Assembly: GCF_017353185.1 (NCBI RefSeq)
Contig: NZ_JAFMYV010000009.1
Location: 186,001 to 250,000 of the forward strand
Length of the DNA: 64,000 nt
Direction of reading: 5' to 3'
Origin: Fibrella rubiginis
GTDB taxonomy: Bacteria; Bacteroidota; Bacteroidia; Cytophagales; Spirosomataceae
Below the pieces are notes generated by a model. It saw nothing but the letters and a program-made list of their open reading frames with translations, was not told the origin of the DNA and made no database searches. A program made the translations under genes and the position numbers. Positions 8,624 through 17,335 of this stretch are shown here, one piece after another; within the stretch, counting starts at the first letter, position 1; the number at the start of each line of letters is the position of its first letter.

Positions 8624-10687
8624 ATGAAATACCTCATCTCCAGCCTTGCCCTCTCCGCAGCGGCGTTTGTTGCGCCCAACAAACCCGCCCCCACCCGCAC
8701 CGTAACCGTGGTTGACCGCCCGGTAACGACATCGCGGAATGCGTATTATGTTAGTAATCAGGCACCGCTGCAGCCCGAGTTTCTGGTGAAGCTGCCTATC
8801 GGGGCTATTAAGCCGGCGGGGTGGCTGCGGGAAAATCTGGACCGGCAGGCCAACGGACTAGCGGGGCACCTGGGTCAGATCAGCATCTGGCTCACCAAGA
8901 AAGACAACGCCTGGCTGAGCAAAACCGGCAAGGGCGAATATGGCTGGGAAGAGCTGCCCTACTGGCTGAAAGGCTACGGCGACATGGCCTACGTACTAAA
9001 CCGTCCCGACATGCTGGCCGAAACCAAAATCTGGCTCGACGGCACCATCAACAGTCAGCGCGACAATGGCGATTTTGGTCCCATCGTGATGAAAAACGGC
9101 AAGCGCGACCTCTGGGCGCAGATGCTCATGCTCTGGTGCCTGCAATCGAGCTACGAACACAAGCCCGACCCGCGCATTCTCACCCTGATGACGCGGTATT
9201 TTGCCTGGCAAAGCACCATTCCCGACGATCAGTTTCTGGAAGATTACTGGGAAAACAGCCGGGGCGGCGATAATCTCTTCAGCGTCTATTGGCTCTACAA
9301 CCGCACCAAAAACCCGAAGCTACTGGACCTGGGCACCAAGATTCATAACAACACCGCCAACTGGCGACAGGCGAACAAACTACCCAACCTGCACAATGTG
9401 AACATCGCGCAGTGCTTCCGCGAGCCAGCCACCTATTATCTCCAAAGCAACGAGGCAAGCGACCTGAAAGCCACTTACCGCGACTACAACATGGTGCGCG
9501 AACGATTCGGGCAGGTGCCCGGCGGCATGTGGGGTGGCGACGAAAACAGCCGACCCGGCTACGACGACCCCCGGCAGGCGGTGGAAACCTGCGGCATGGT
9601 GGAACAAATGGCTTCCGACGAACTGCTCATGCGCTTTACCGGCGACCCGTTCTGGGCCGAAAACTGCGAAGACGTAGCCTTCAACACCCTGCCCGCCGCC
9701 TTCATGCCCGACTACCGGTCGCTGCGCTACCTCACCGCGCCCAACATGGTGGTGAGCGACAGCAAAAACCACAGCCCCGGTCTGCAGAATGAAGGACCGT
9801 TTTTGATGATGAATCCCTTCAGCAGCCGCTGCTGCCAGCATAACCACTCCAACGGCTGGGTCTATTACGCCGAAAATCTCTGGATGGCTACCCCCGACAA
9901 TGGCCTCGCGGCGGTGCTGTACAACGCCTCGTCGGTGACGGCGAAGGTGGGTGATGGGCCGGGCGGCGTTCCGCAGATGGTTACGCTGAAACAGGAAACG
10001 AATTACCCCTTCGAGGAACAGGTACGGATGACGGTGCAGACGGCTAAACCCGTGGCCTTTCCGCTGTATCTGCGGGTGCCGGCCTGGTGCCGGAATCCCA
10101 CGGTGCGCATCAACGGGCAGGTAGTGAAAGCCGATGCCAAACCCGGACAGTACATTGTGGTAACGGAAACCTGGAAACAGGGCGACAAGATCACGCTCGA
10201 CCTGCCCATGCACCTGGCCGTGCGGACGTGGGACAAGAACAAAAACAGCGTGAGCGTGAACTACGGTCCGCTGACGTTTTCGACCAAAATAGAACAGGAG
10301 TTCCGCAAAGAGGATAGCAAGAAAACGGCCATCGGCGACTCGAAATGGCAACCCAACGCCGACCCGACGCAGTGGCCGTCGTATGAGATTTACCCTAAAT
10401 CGGCCTGGAATTATGGGCTGGTGCTGAACGGCAGCAAGCCCGAAGAGTCGTTTACGGTGGTGAAGAAAAAAGGGGTCGCAAACACCTTCCCTTTCACGCC
10501 CGACGCTGCTCCGATCACCCTAACAGCCAAAGCCCGCAAAATTCCCGGTTGGGGCGTAGACCAGTACGGTCTCTGCGCCGTATTGCCCCAAAGCCCCGTT
10601 GCCACTACCGAACCCCTCGAAACAATCACGCTGGTGCCGATGGGTACCACCCGCCTGCGTATCTCAGCATTTCCGGTAGTGCGGTAG
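8624..10687 (+). CDS. Exported GH127-like beta-L-arabinofuranosidase (DUF1680)
   Basis: 687 aa with a signal-like N terminus (MKYLISSLALSAAAFVA). An (alpha/alpha)6 barrel covers about 50-430: WLRENLDRQANGL, GYGDMAYVLNRP, and ETCGMVEQM near 323-330 with the candidate acid Glu. The Cys pair at 403-404 in SSRCCQHNHSNGW matches the conserved Cys-rich zinc/nucleophile segment of GH127. Beta-sandwich domains follow to residue 687. Known members release L-arabinofuranose from arabinooligosaccharides; the exact specificity here is inferred. The stop codon overlaps a GC-rich hairpin (10687-10722). Confidence 0.87.
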   Translation: MKYLISSLALSAAAFVAPNKPAPTRTVTVVDRPVTTSRNAYYVSNQAPLQPEFLVKLPIGAIKPAGWLRENLDRQANGLAGHLGQISIWLTKKDNAWLSKTGKGEYGWEELPYWLKGYGDMAYVLNRPDMLAETKIWLDGTINSQRDNGDFGPIVMKNGKRDLWAQMLMLWCLQSSYEHKPDPRILTLMTRYFAWQSTIPDDQFLEDYWENSRGGDNLFSVYWLYNRTKNPKLLDLGTKIHNNTANWRQANKLPNLHNVNIAQCFREPATYYLQSNEASDLKATYRDYNMVRERFGQVPGGMWGGDENSRPGYDDPRQAVETCGMVEQMASDELLMRFTGDPFWAENCEDVAFNTLPAAFMPDYRSLRYLTAPNMVVSDSKNHSPGLQNEGPFLMMNPFSSRCCQHNHSNGWVYYAENLWMATPDNGLAAVLYNASSVTAKVGDGPGGVPQMVTLKQETNYPFEEQVRMTVQTAKPVAFPLYLRVPAWCRNPTVRINGQVVKADAKPGQYIVVTETWKQGDKITLDLPMHLAVRTWDKNKNSVSVNYGPLTFSTKIEQEFRKEDSKKTAIGDSKWQPNADPTQWPSYEIYPKSAWNYGLVLNGSKPEESFTVVKKKGVANTFPFTPDAAPITLTAKARKIPGWGVDQYGLCAVLPQSPVATTEPLETITLVPMGTTRLRISAFPVVR

Positions 10688-10722
10688 GGGCGGGCACGAC
10701 CGATTCGGGTCCGGCCCGCCCC
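10687..10722 (+). terminator. GC-rich hairpin after the GH127 gene
   Basis: GGGGCGGGC (10687-10695) pairs with GCCCGCCCC (10714-10722). The 18-nt interior can pair further in part. No T-run follows, so it may be a transcript-end stabiliser rather than an intrinsic terminator. It begins at the last base of the GH127 stop codon and ends 17 nt before the next ATG. Confidence 0.5.
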
Positions 10723-10739
10723 AACAATCTCAACGTTCT

Positions 10740-13295
10740 ATGAAAAATACCCTATTACTTCTCTGGCTGACCCTTGTCAGCCTTTCCGCCTGGGCACAGA
10801 CGCCCACCGTTCCGCCTGAAGGCACGGTGGTGCCAGATAGTTTGGTGAAGAAAAAGGAGACTCCCGCACTACCCGATTCCACAACCAAACAAGCTGATTC
10901 GCTGAATGTTACCCCTGCCGACAATCAACCCGCGGTACTGGCAACGGGCAACATCACCGGTATGGTGCTCGATTCGGCGGGGCAGGGGCCGGTGGAGTTT
11001 GCCACGGTGGCCTTGCTCGGCCCCACAACAAACCGACCCATCACCGGTACCACCACCGATGCGGCGGGGCATTTCTCGTTTGCCCACGTGCCACCGGGCA
11101 CGTATCGACTGCTGATTAGCTTCGTAGGGTACGAGAACCAGATGGCCAGCGTGTTTATGGTTACGCCCGTAAAACCCGACGTGACCCTGCCGAAACTGCT
11201 GCTTCGAAGTTCGCACCAGACGCTGAGCGAGGTGAAAGTGACGGCCAAGCGCGATCTGATCGAAGACCGCGAAGACCGGCTGGTGTATAACGCGGGCAAC
11301 GACCCCACCAACAGCGGCGGCACGGCGGTCGACGTGATGAAAAAAGTGCCCCTCCTCACCGTTGACCCCGACGGAACGCTGACGCTCAAAGGCAGCACAA
11401 GCATTAAGGTGCTGGTGAATGGAAAACCGTCGAGCATCATGGCCCGCAGTATTGGCGAGGCGCTGCAGATGATCCCGGCCGATGCCATCAAATCCGTGGA
11501 GGTGATCACGGCACCATCGGCGAAATATGACGCCGAGGGCACGGCGGGGGTAATCAACATCATCACCAAAAGTAGCCTGCAGGGCCTGGTGGGGGGTATC
11601 AACGCCACCACCGGCAACCGGAACCATAACCTGGGTGCCAACGTCAATATGCGGAAAGACAAAACGGCCCTCACGGCCTATGGCGGGGCTAACCTGAACC
11701 AGAATGACGGTGGTTCGTACTCGCTCCGGCGCACACTGCTACCCACGCAGGGCAGCAGTGTGCTGGAACAAAGCAGCACCAACCGTAGCCTTGGCGGGGC
11801 TGCGTTTGGGTCGTTTAACCTCGACTACGAGCTTGATTCCACGAATCAGTTTGGTCTCGATGGGAGCTTCAACAGCGGCTTCCGCAACGGCTCTTCCATC
11901 CGCGATACGCGCTACGGCAGCGACGACACCCGGCAACCGTTTCGGCGGTACACCGACAGTCCGTCAACCAACAACAGTCTCGACGGCAACGTGAACTATA
12001 CCCGGCTGTTCAGGCGGACCGACCAGCAGTTTACGTTTCTGGCCCAGGCCAACCGCAATAAAAATGATAGCCGCTATTCGCTGAATCAGTACCCGCTGCC
12101 GCAGACCGAATTCATTAATTACCGCGAACGCAACACCAACCTCAACACCACCACCGAGGTGACGCTGCAGGCCGATTACGCCCACCCATTCAGGAAGGGC
12201 AAAAAAACGCTGGAGGTAGGCGCCAAAAGCATCAGCCGGACCGTGGCAAGTGATTACCGGCTTGAGAACGCCACCGACAGCACCGCCTTCCAAGATGTAC
12301 CCAGCCGCGCCAACCAGTTCGACTACCGGCAGTGGGTAGGGTCGGTCTACTCATCGTTTCGGCTGGTGACGCCCAAACGGTGGAGCTATACGCTGGGTGG
12401 CCGCTACGAAATCACGCATATCGACGCCAATTTTATGTCGACAAAAACGGCGTTTGCGAGCAACTACCGCAATTTTTTGCCCAACATCACCTTCTCGAAA
12501 CGGTTTGGCACCAGTCAGCGCATCCGGCTCAACTACAGCCAGCGGATTCAGCGGCCACAGATCTTTTTCCTCAACCCCTACATCAACTCCATCGACCCCA
12601 GAAACCTGTCGTTTGGCAACCCGTACCTCAACCCCGAACTGGCGCATTCGGTGGAATTGACGTACAGCACGTTTACTAAGAAGGGACTGAATATCAATGC
12701 GTTGTTGTTTACACGATTGACCAATAACGCCATTGAGCGCATCACCACCGTGGATACCACCAACGTGTCGTACAGCACGTTTCAGAACATCGCCAAAAAT
12801 GCCACCTACGGCATGAATCTCTTCGCCGCCGGTCGTCCCTACAAAAACTGGCAACTGAACGGATCGTTTGGCCTGAATTACAACGTGCTGAACAGCGTGG
12901 CCCTCAACATCCGCAACACAAACTGGAACTACCGCGTCACGCTCAACGCCTCGGTGCCACTGGCGCAGGATTACAGCATTCAGGCCAACGGTTCGTACAA
13001 CTCGCCGCGTATTCAGCTGCAGGGACAATCGTCGGGATTTTATAACTACGTGCTGGCGTTTCGGAAGGAATTCAAGCCGAAACAGGTGGTACTGACCCTA
13101 AACCTGGAGAATTTCCTGTCGCGCTACAACACAATCTACAACCAGTTCAGAACGGTGCAGTTCATCACCGACGGCTACAACTACAACGCTTATCGCAACA
13201 TCCGGCTGAGCGTCAACTGGCGTTTCGGTAAGATGGAATCCAAGGCCCCACGCGCCAAAAAGCGCATCAGTAATGATGACGGAAAGTCGGAGTAG
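10740..13295 (+). CDS. Outer-membrane beta-barrel receptor with carboxypeptidase-like N-domain and plug
   Basis: 851 aa: signal peptide (ending SLSAWAQ), a low-complexity linker, a CarboxypepD_reg-like domain at about 68-155 (GNITGMVLDSAGQGPVEFAT, GYENQ), a TonB plug-like segment at about 165-285 (RLVYNAGNDPTNSGGTA, VLVNGKPSSI, IITKSS), then a long barrel rich in aromatic/polar alternation (RIRLNYSQRIQRPQIFFLNP). This is the 'outer membrane beta-barrel family' architecture of Bacteroidota, related to SusC but shorter, and there is no SusD-like lipoprotein beside it. The C terminus is charged (KRISNDDGKSE) rather than ending in an aromatic residue. It could import a product of the upstream glycosidases; this is inference from position. 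Confidence 0.9.
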   Translation: MKNTLLLLWLTLVSLSAWAQTPTVPPEGTVVPDSLVKKKETPALPDSTTKQADSLNVTPADNQPAVLATGNITGMVLDSAGQGPVEFATVALLGPTTNRPITGTTTDAAGHFSFAHVPPGTYRLLISFVGYENQMASVFMVTPVKPDVTLPKLLLRSSHQTLSEVKVTAKRDLIEDREDRLVYNAGNDPTNSGGTAVDVMKKVPLLTVDPDGTLTLKGSTSIKVLVNGKPSSIMARSIGEALQMIPADAIKSVEVITAPSAKYDAEGTAGVINIITKSSLQGLVGGINATTGNRNHNLGANVNMRKDKTALTAYGGANLNQNDGGSYSLRRTLLPTQGSSVLEQSSTNRSLGGAAFGSFNLDYELDSTNQFGLDGSFNSGFRNGSSIRDTRYGSDDTRQPFRRYTDSPSTNNSLDGNVNYTRLFRRTDQQFTFLAQANRNKNDSRYSLNQYPLPQTEFINYRERNTNLNTTTEVTLQADYAHPFRKGKKTLEVGAKSISRTVASDYRLENATDSTAFQDVPSRANQFDYRQWVGSVYSSFRLVTPKRWSYTLGGRYEITHIDANFMSTKTAFASNYRNFLPNITFSKRFGTSQRIRLNYSQRIQRPQIFFLNPYINSIDPRNLSFGNPYLNPELAHSVELTYSTFTKKGLNINALLFTRLTNNAIERITTVDTTNVSYSTFQNIAKNATYGMNLFAAGRPYKNWQLNGSFGLNYNVLNSVALNIRNTNWNYRVTLNASVPLAQDYSIQANGSYNSPRIQLQGQSSGFYNYVLAFRKEFKPKQVVLTLNLENFLSRYNTIYNQFRTVQFITDGYNYNAYRNIRLSVNWRFGKMESKAPRAKKRISNDDGKSE

Positions 13296-13306
13296 GGGTG
13301 GGGTTA

Positions 13307-13464
13307 TTGTCATCGTGGCATTTTTTGTCATCCCGGCGTTTTCTGTCATCCCGACGCAGGAGGGATCTACTTTCCTTCAATCGAATTGTATGTTAGGAAA
13401 GTAGATCCCTCCTGCGTCGGGATGACAGAAAACGCCGGGATGACAAAAAATGTCGCGATGACAA
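13307..13464. repeat. 70-nt palindrome of the GTCATCCCGACG type
   Basis: Arms 13307-13376 and 13395-13464 pair over 70 nt with two mismatches, both G-T on the + strand, around an 18-nt loop. Each arm contains three tandem TGTCATC(C/G) units, then GACGCAGGAGGGATCTACTT. I recall similar GTCATCCCGACG...GGGATCT repeats from other Bacteroidota genomes. It starts 11 nt after one stop codon and ends 57 nt before the next co-directional ATG. Confidence 0.9.
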
Positions 13465-13521
13465 AAAATACTGGGAGAATGAAAGCTTGTTGACTGTTAA
13501 TATTATGACTGTCAATGTATT

Positions 13522-14631
13522 ATGAAAAACTCACTTACTCTTCTCACCTCTTTACTCAGCCTGTTCCTGCTGCTGAGCAGCAATCGCAAACCCGACACAC
13601 CCACCGCCACCGCTGCCGATTCATTACAGGTACGGGTGGTGAAAACGGGGCTGACCATGCCCTGGGAAATCCTCTGGGGGCCTGACAACATGATCTGGAT
13701 GACCGAGAAGGCCGGTAAGGTGTCGCGGTTAAATCCGAAGACGGGCGAGCAGACGACCGTATTTCAGGTGCCCGACGTGAAAGAAGGCAACTACGGCGGG
13801 TTGCTGGGCATGGTGCTGCACCCGCAGTTTGCGCAGCAGCCCTACGTTTTTCTGGTCTACAATTACGACGCGGCGGGGAAATTCAAGGAAAAAGTAGTGC
13901 GCTATGACTACCGAAACGGCACGCTGACAAATCCCAAAACGCTGATCAACAATATCACCGGTAACGAAGACCACAACGGCAGCCGCCTGCTCATTACGCC
14001 CGACCTGAAATTGCTGATTACTACCGGCGACGGTGCGCGGCAGAACGTGGCGCAGCAACTCGATTCGCTCAACGGGAAAGTGCTCCGGCTGAATCTGGAC
14101 GGCAGTCTGCCCACCGACAACCCGTTTCCCAATAGCCCCGTCTGGAGCCTCGGCCACCGCAACATTCAGGGCCTGGTGCTGGTGGGCGATAAACTCTACG
14201 GCTCCGAACACGGCCCCAACACCGACGACGAGGTGAACCTGATTACCAAAGGCGGCAACTACGGCTGGCCCAACGTGGCGGGCTACTGCGACGATAACCA
14301 GAAGGGCGAGACAGCCTTCTGCCAAACGCACACCATTATCGAGCCGCTACGGTCCTGGACACCCACCATCGGCCTGTGTTCGCTGGACTATTACAACAAA
14401 TCACAGTTACCTCGATGGCGCAACTCGCTGATTGCTACAAGCCTGAAAGCCAGTCGGTTGTTACAATTAAAGCTTGACCCAACGGGTAGGAAAGTGGTGG
14501 GCGTCAACGAGTTCCTGACTAACCAGTACGGGCGCCTCCGCGACCTGTGCATCGCCCCCGACGGTACCGTCTATGTGGCTACCAATAATTTTGGGGACGA
14601 TAAGATTATTGCCATTACGGCGGCAAAATGA
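13522..14631 (+). CDS. Exported PQQ-dependent sugar dehydrogenase-like protein (GSDH beta-propeller)
   Basis: 369 aa with a hydrophobic N terminus (LLSLFLLLSS) and no lipobox Cys. The six-bladed propeller signature is clear: GLTMPWEILWGPDNMIWMTE at the start, NEDHNGSRLLITPD, LGHRNIQGLV, GSEHGPNTDDEVN, and a C-terminal FLTNQYGRLRDLCIAPDG. Soluble glucose dehydrogenases of this fold oxidise aldoses to lactones using PQQ and calcium; many Bacteroidota homologues are annotated only as sorbosone/glucose dehydrogenases. PQQ synthesis genes are not in the window. It ends the rightward carbohydrate block. Confidence 0.88.
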   Translation: MKNSLTLLTSLLSLFLLLSSNRKPDTPTATAADSLQVRVVKTGLTMPWEILWGPDNMIWMTEKAGKVSRLNPKTGEQTTVFQVPDVKEGNYGGLLGMVLHPQFAQQPYVFLVYNYDAAGKFKEKVVRYDYRNGTLTNPKTLINNITGNEDHNGSRLLITPDLKLLITTGDGARQNVAQQLDSLNGKVLRLNLDGSLPTDNPFPNSPVWSLGHRNIQGLVLVGDKLYGSEHGPNTDDEVNLITKGGNYGWPNVAGYCDDNQKGETAFCQTHTIIEPLRSWTPTIGLCSLDYYNKSQLPRWRNSLIATSLKASRLLQLKLDPTGRKVVGVNEFLTNQYGRLRDLCIAPDGTVYVATNNFGDDKIIAITAAK

Positions 14632-14827
14632 GGTAGTCAGGCAGACCAGGTGCAGGCGCGTATTTCCGGCATATCTTCGTCGTTTTGGTAGCACCCGACA
14701 ACCAGCCCCCGGATTGCCATTGGCCTGGTGTTGCTGGGAGGGCTTGTTCTGTTGGTGTTTGGCGGCAAATGCCCCCTCACTATTTCTATTTTTTCATAAG
14801 TATTGCTGGCCACCTGTTTTGAAGGCT

Positions 14828-17335
14828 TTAACGTCGTTTATACCCCTCTATCCAGCCTACACCAACCAGCGCGGCGAGTGTGCACCAGCCCAGGAAGGAT
14901 GCCGACAGGGGGGTGAACTCGAACAGGCGTTGGGCGGGGGCTACGAACAGCGTGGTTAGCAGGAGGCCAAACGTCAGGGCCAGCATCAGCCAGAGGGTTG
15001 GGTTGGGCAGGCGAAGGGTCTGGAAAACCGACTGTGTGAAGGATCGACTTACCAGCGTCAGGGTGATGTTGCTGAGTACGAGCGTGGTGAACACCAGGGT
15101 GCGTACCTGCGCCATGGATTTGCCCTGCTGCATGAACACGTAATACACACTCAGCACGGCCCCTGAAATGCCCAGGCCCTGCAGAATGCTTCGGGTCAGT
15201 TCTGGCCCGGCCAGGAAGGTGTCGGGCCGCAGTAGGTCGGTGGCTTTTCGGGGTGGCTGTTGCATTTGGTCGAACCCGGCCGGGCCGGGTTCGGCGGGTT
15301 CGGTCTCGAAAGCGATGGAGCAGGTTGGACCCATCACCAGTTCCAGGAAAATAACGTGTACCGGCGTGAGCAGATTGGCCCATTTCCAGCCTGCCAGCAA
15401 CGGCACGGCTACCGTCAGGATAATCGGGATGTGGATGGACACCACATAGGCCACGGCTTTTTTCAGATTCTGGTAAATGCGTCGCCCCTGCGCGATGGCC
15501 TCGACCATGCTGCCCAGATCATCATTGACCAGCACCAGCGAGGCTGCCTGTTTAGCGACTTCGGTGCCGCGCCTGCCCATGGCCACGCCAATGTGGGCGG
15601 CTTTCAGGGCCGGTCCGTCGTTGACGCCGTCGCCGGTCATGGCCACGATTTCGCCGGTCTGTTTCAGGGCCGCCACCACCCGCAGTTTGGCGTCGGGAAA
15701 CATCCGGGCAAACACCGCCGTCTGAGCCACCTGTGCTTGCAGCGTGGGTACATCCATGGCCATCACCTGCTGGCCCGTGAGCAGCGTGTCGGCACCGGGT
15801 AGGCCCACCTGCCGGGCAATGGCCTGCGCCGTTTCGGGGTAATCGCCGGTGATTAGTTTGACCCGGATGCCCGCGTCGGTAAACGCCCGGACCACGGCGG
15901 CGGCGTTGGCTTTCGGTGGGTTGTCGAGGGCAATCAGCCCCAGAAATGACCATGTAAAGGCATCCTGGTTGGCCGGAAAATCGGATGTTGCATACGTACC
16001 CCGCGCGACGCCCAGCACGCGCAAACCAGCTTCGGATAGCTGTCTTGTTTCGGCACGAATACGGTCGGCGGCACCCGCGTCGAGGTGGCAAACGGCCAGT
16101 ACGTGCTCCACGGCCCCTTTTGCCGCAATTAGCTGCTCGCCCGATGGTGACCGCCGCACGTGGGTCATCATCGGCGGCGTACCGGCCAGCGGGTATTCGT
16201 GCACCATCGGGTACATGTCAATCGGCAGGGCTGGGCAGGCGGCAGTGAACGCGGCGACGATGGCTTTTTCCATCGCGTCGAAGGGCTCGGTTTCGCTGGC
16301 CCAGCGGGCGTAGGTGAGCACCGTCGTGGCCGCGTCGGACAAGGTTTCCGGCAGGGTGGTGCGGACGTGGGCGGCACCGTCGTAGAGTGCCCGGACGCTC
16401 ATGCCTTCCTGGGTGATGGTGCCGGTTTTGTCGGTGCAGATGACCGTGGCCGAGCCAAGGCTTTCCACCGTTTGGGGCTGTTTGGTCAATACACCCATCC
16501 GGCCCAGGCGGGCGGCGCCCAGGGCCATAAAGCTGCTGAACGCCACCGGAATTTCTTCGGGCAAAATAGACATCGCCAGCGTGAGGCCGAAGAGCAGCGC
16601 CGTGATTCAGTCGCCGGAACGGGCGTAGTTGATGCCGAACACCAGTGCAAACGCCCCCACGCCAATCCAGGCCATGCGCACCACGAATCGGCTTATCTGC
16701 ACTTGCAGGGGCGTTTTTTCTGTGCTGATGCTGCCGATGCTCCGCCCAATGTTGCCCAGTTCGGTTTGCCCGCCCACCGCCGTCACCGTCAGCCACGCGC
16801 TGCCCGATGCGGTGCTGGTTCCCGCAAAAACCGCATCGCCCGGCTGCTTCGTCACCGCTACAGATTCACCCGTCAGGATGGCCTCGTCGACGGAGAAATC
16901 GGTGGTGTCGGTCAGGGTGCCGTCGGCGGGCAGGCGTTCGCCTTCGCTGACCAGCACCACATCGCCCACCACCACAGCCTCAACGGGGATGGCGGTCAAC
17001 GTACCGGCGCGACGTACCTGCGTCATGGGCTGCGTCTGTTCCCGCAGGGCGTCGAGGGCGCGGTTGCTGCGGATAGACTGATAAACCGAAATGCCCGATA
17101 CCAGTAGCAACGCCACACCCAGCGTGATGGCTTCGGCGGTTTGCCCCAGTCCGATATACAGGGCACAGGCCACCAGCAACAGCAGAAACATGGGCTCGGT
17201 CACGACCTCTTTCAACGTACCCCAAACGCCCGACCCGGCGGTGGCGGTGAGCACATTCGGGCCGTGCGTTGCCCGCGACTGGGTTACGGCGTCGGGCGAT
17301 AGACCGGATAGGGGCGGGGTAGCGGTTTGCATCAT
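14828..17335 (-). pseudogene. P-type cation-transporting ATPase interrupted by an in-frame TGA
   Basis: Two open segments (14828-16606 and 16610-17335) share one frame and are separated only by a TGA at 16609-16607 (codon 243 from the ATG at 17335). The sequence reads through naturally from INYARSGD to ITALLFGLTLAMS, where Trp (TGG) would fit, so a single G-to-A change explains it. The N part holds the actuator TGESVAVTK; the C part holds PEEIPVAF in M4, the phosphorylation site Asp302 in CTDKTGTIT, TGDGVNDGPALK, and C-terminal membrane helices. The ATG overlaps the upstream ATPase stop by 4 nt (ATGA), so the pair was translationally coupled. All motifs downstream are intact, consistent with a recent mutation, a sequencing error or readthrough. 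The ion cannot be assigned. Confidence 0.85.

Noticed and set aside
14697..14799. Small hydrophobic frame (IAIGLVLLGGLVLLVFGG-like)
   Set aside because: It follows a TAG and has no ATG, only ATT/CTG/GTG options; too short and unsupported to call.
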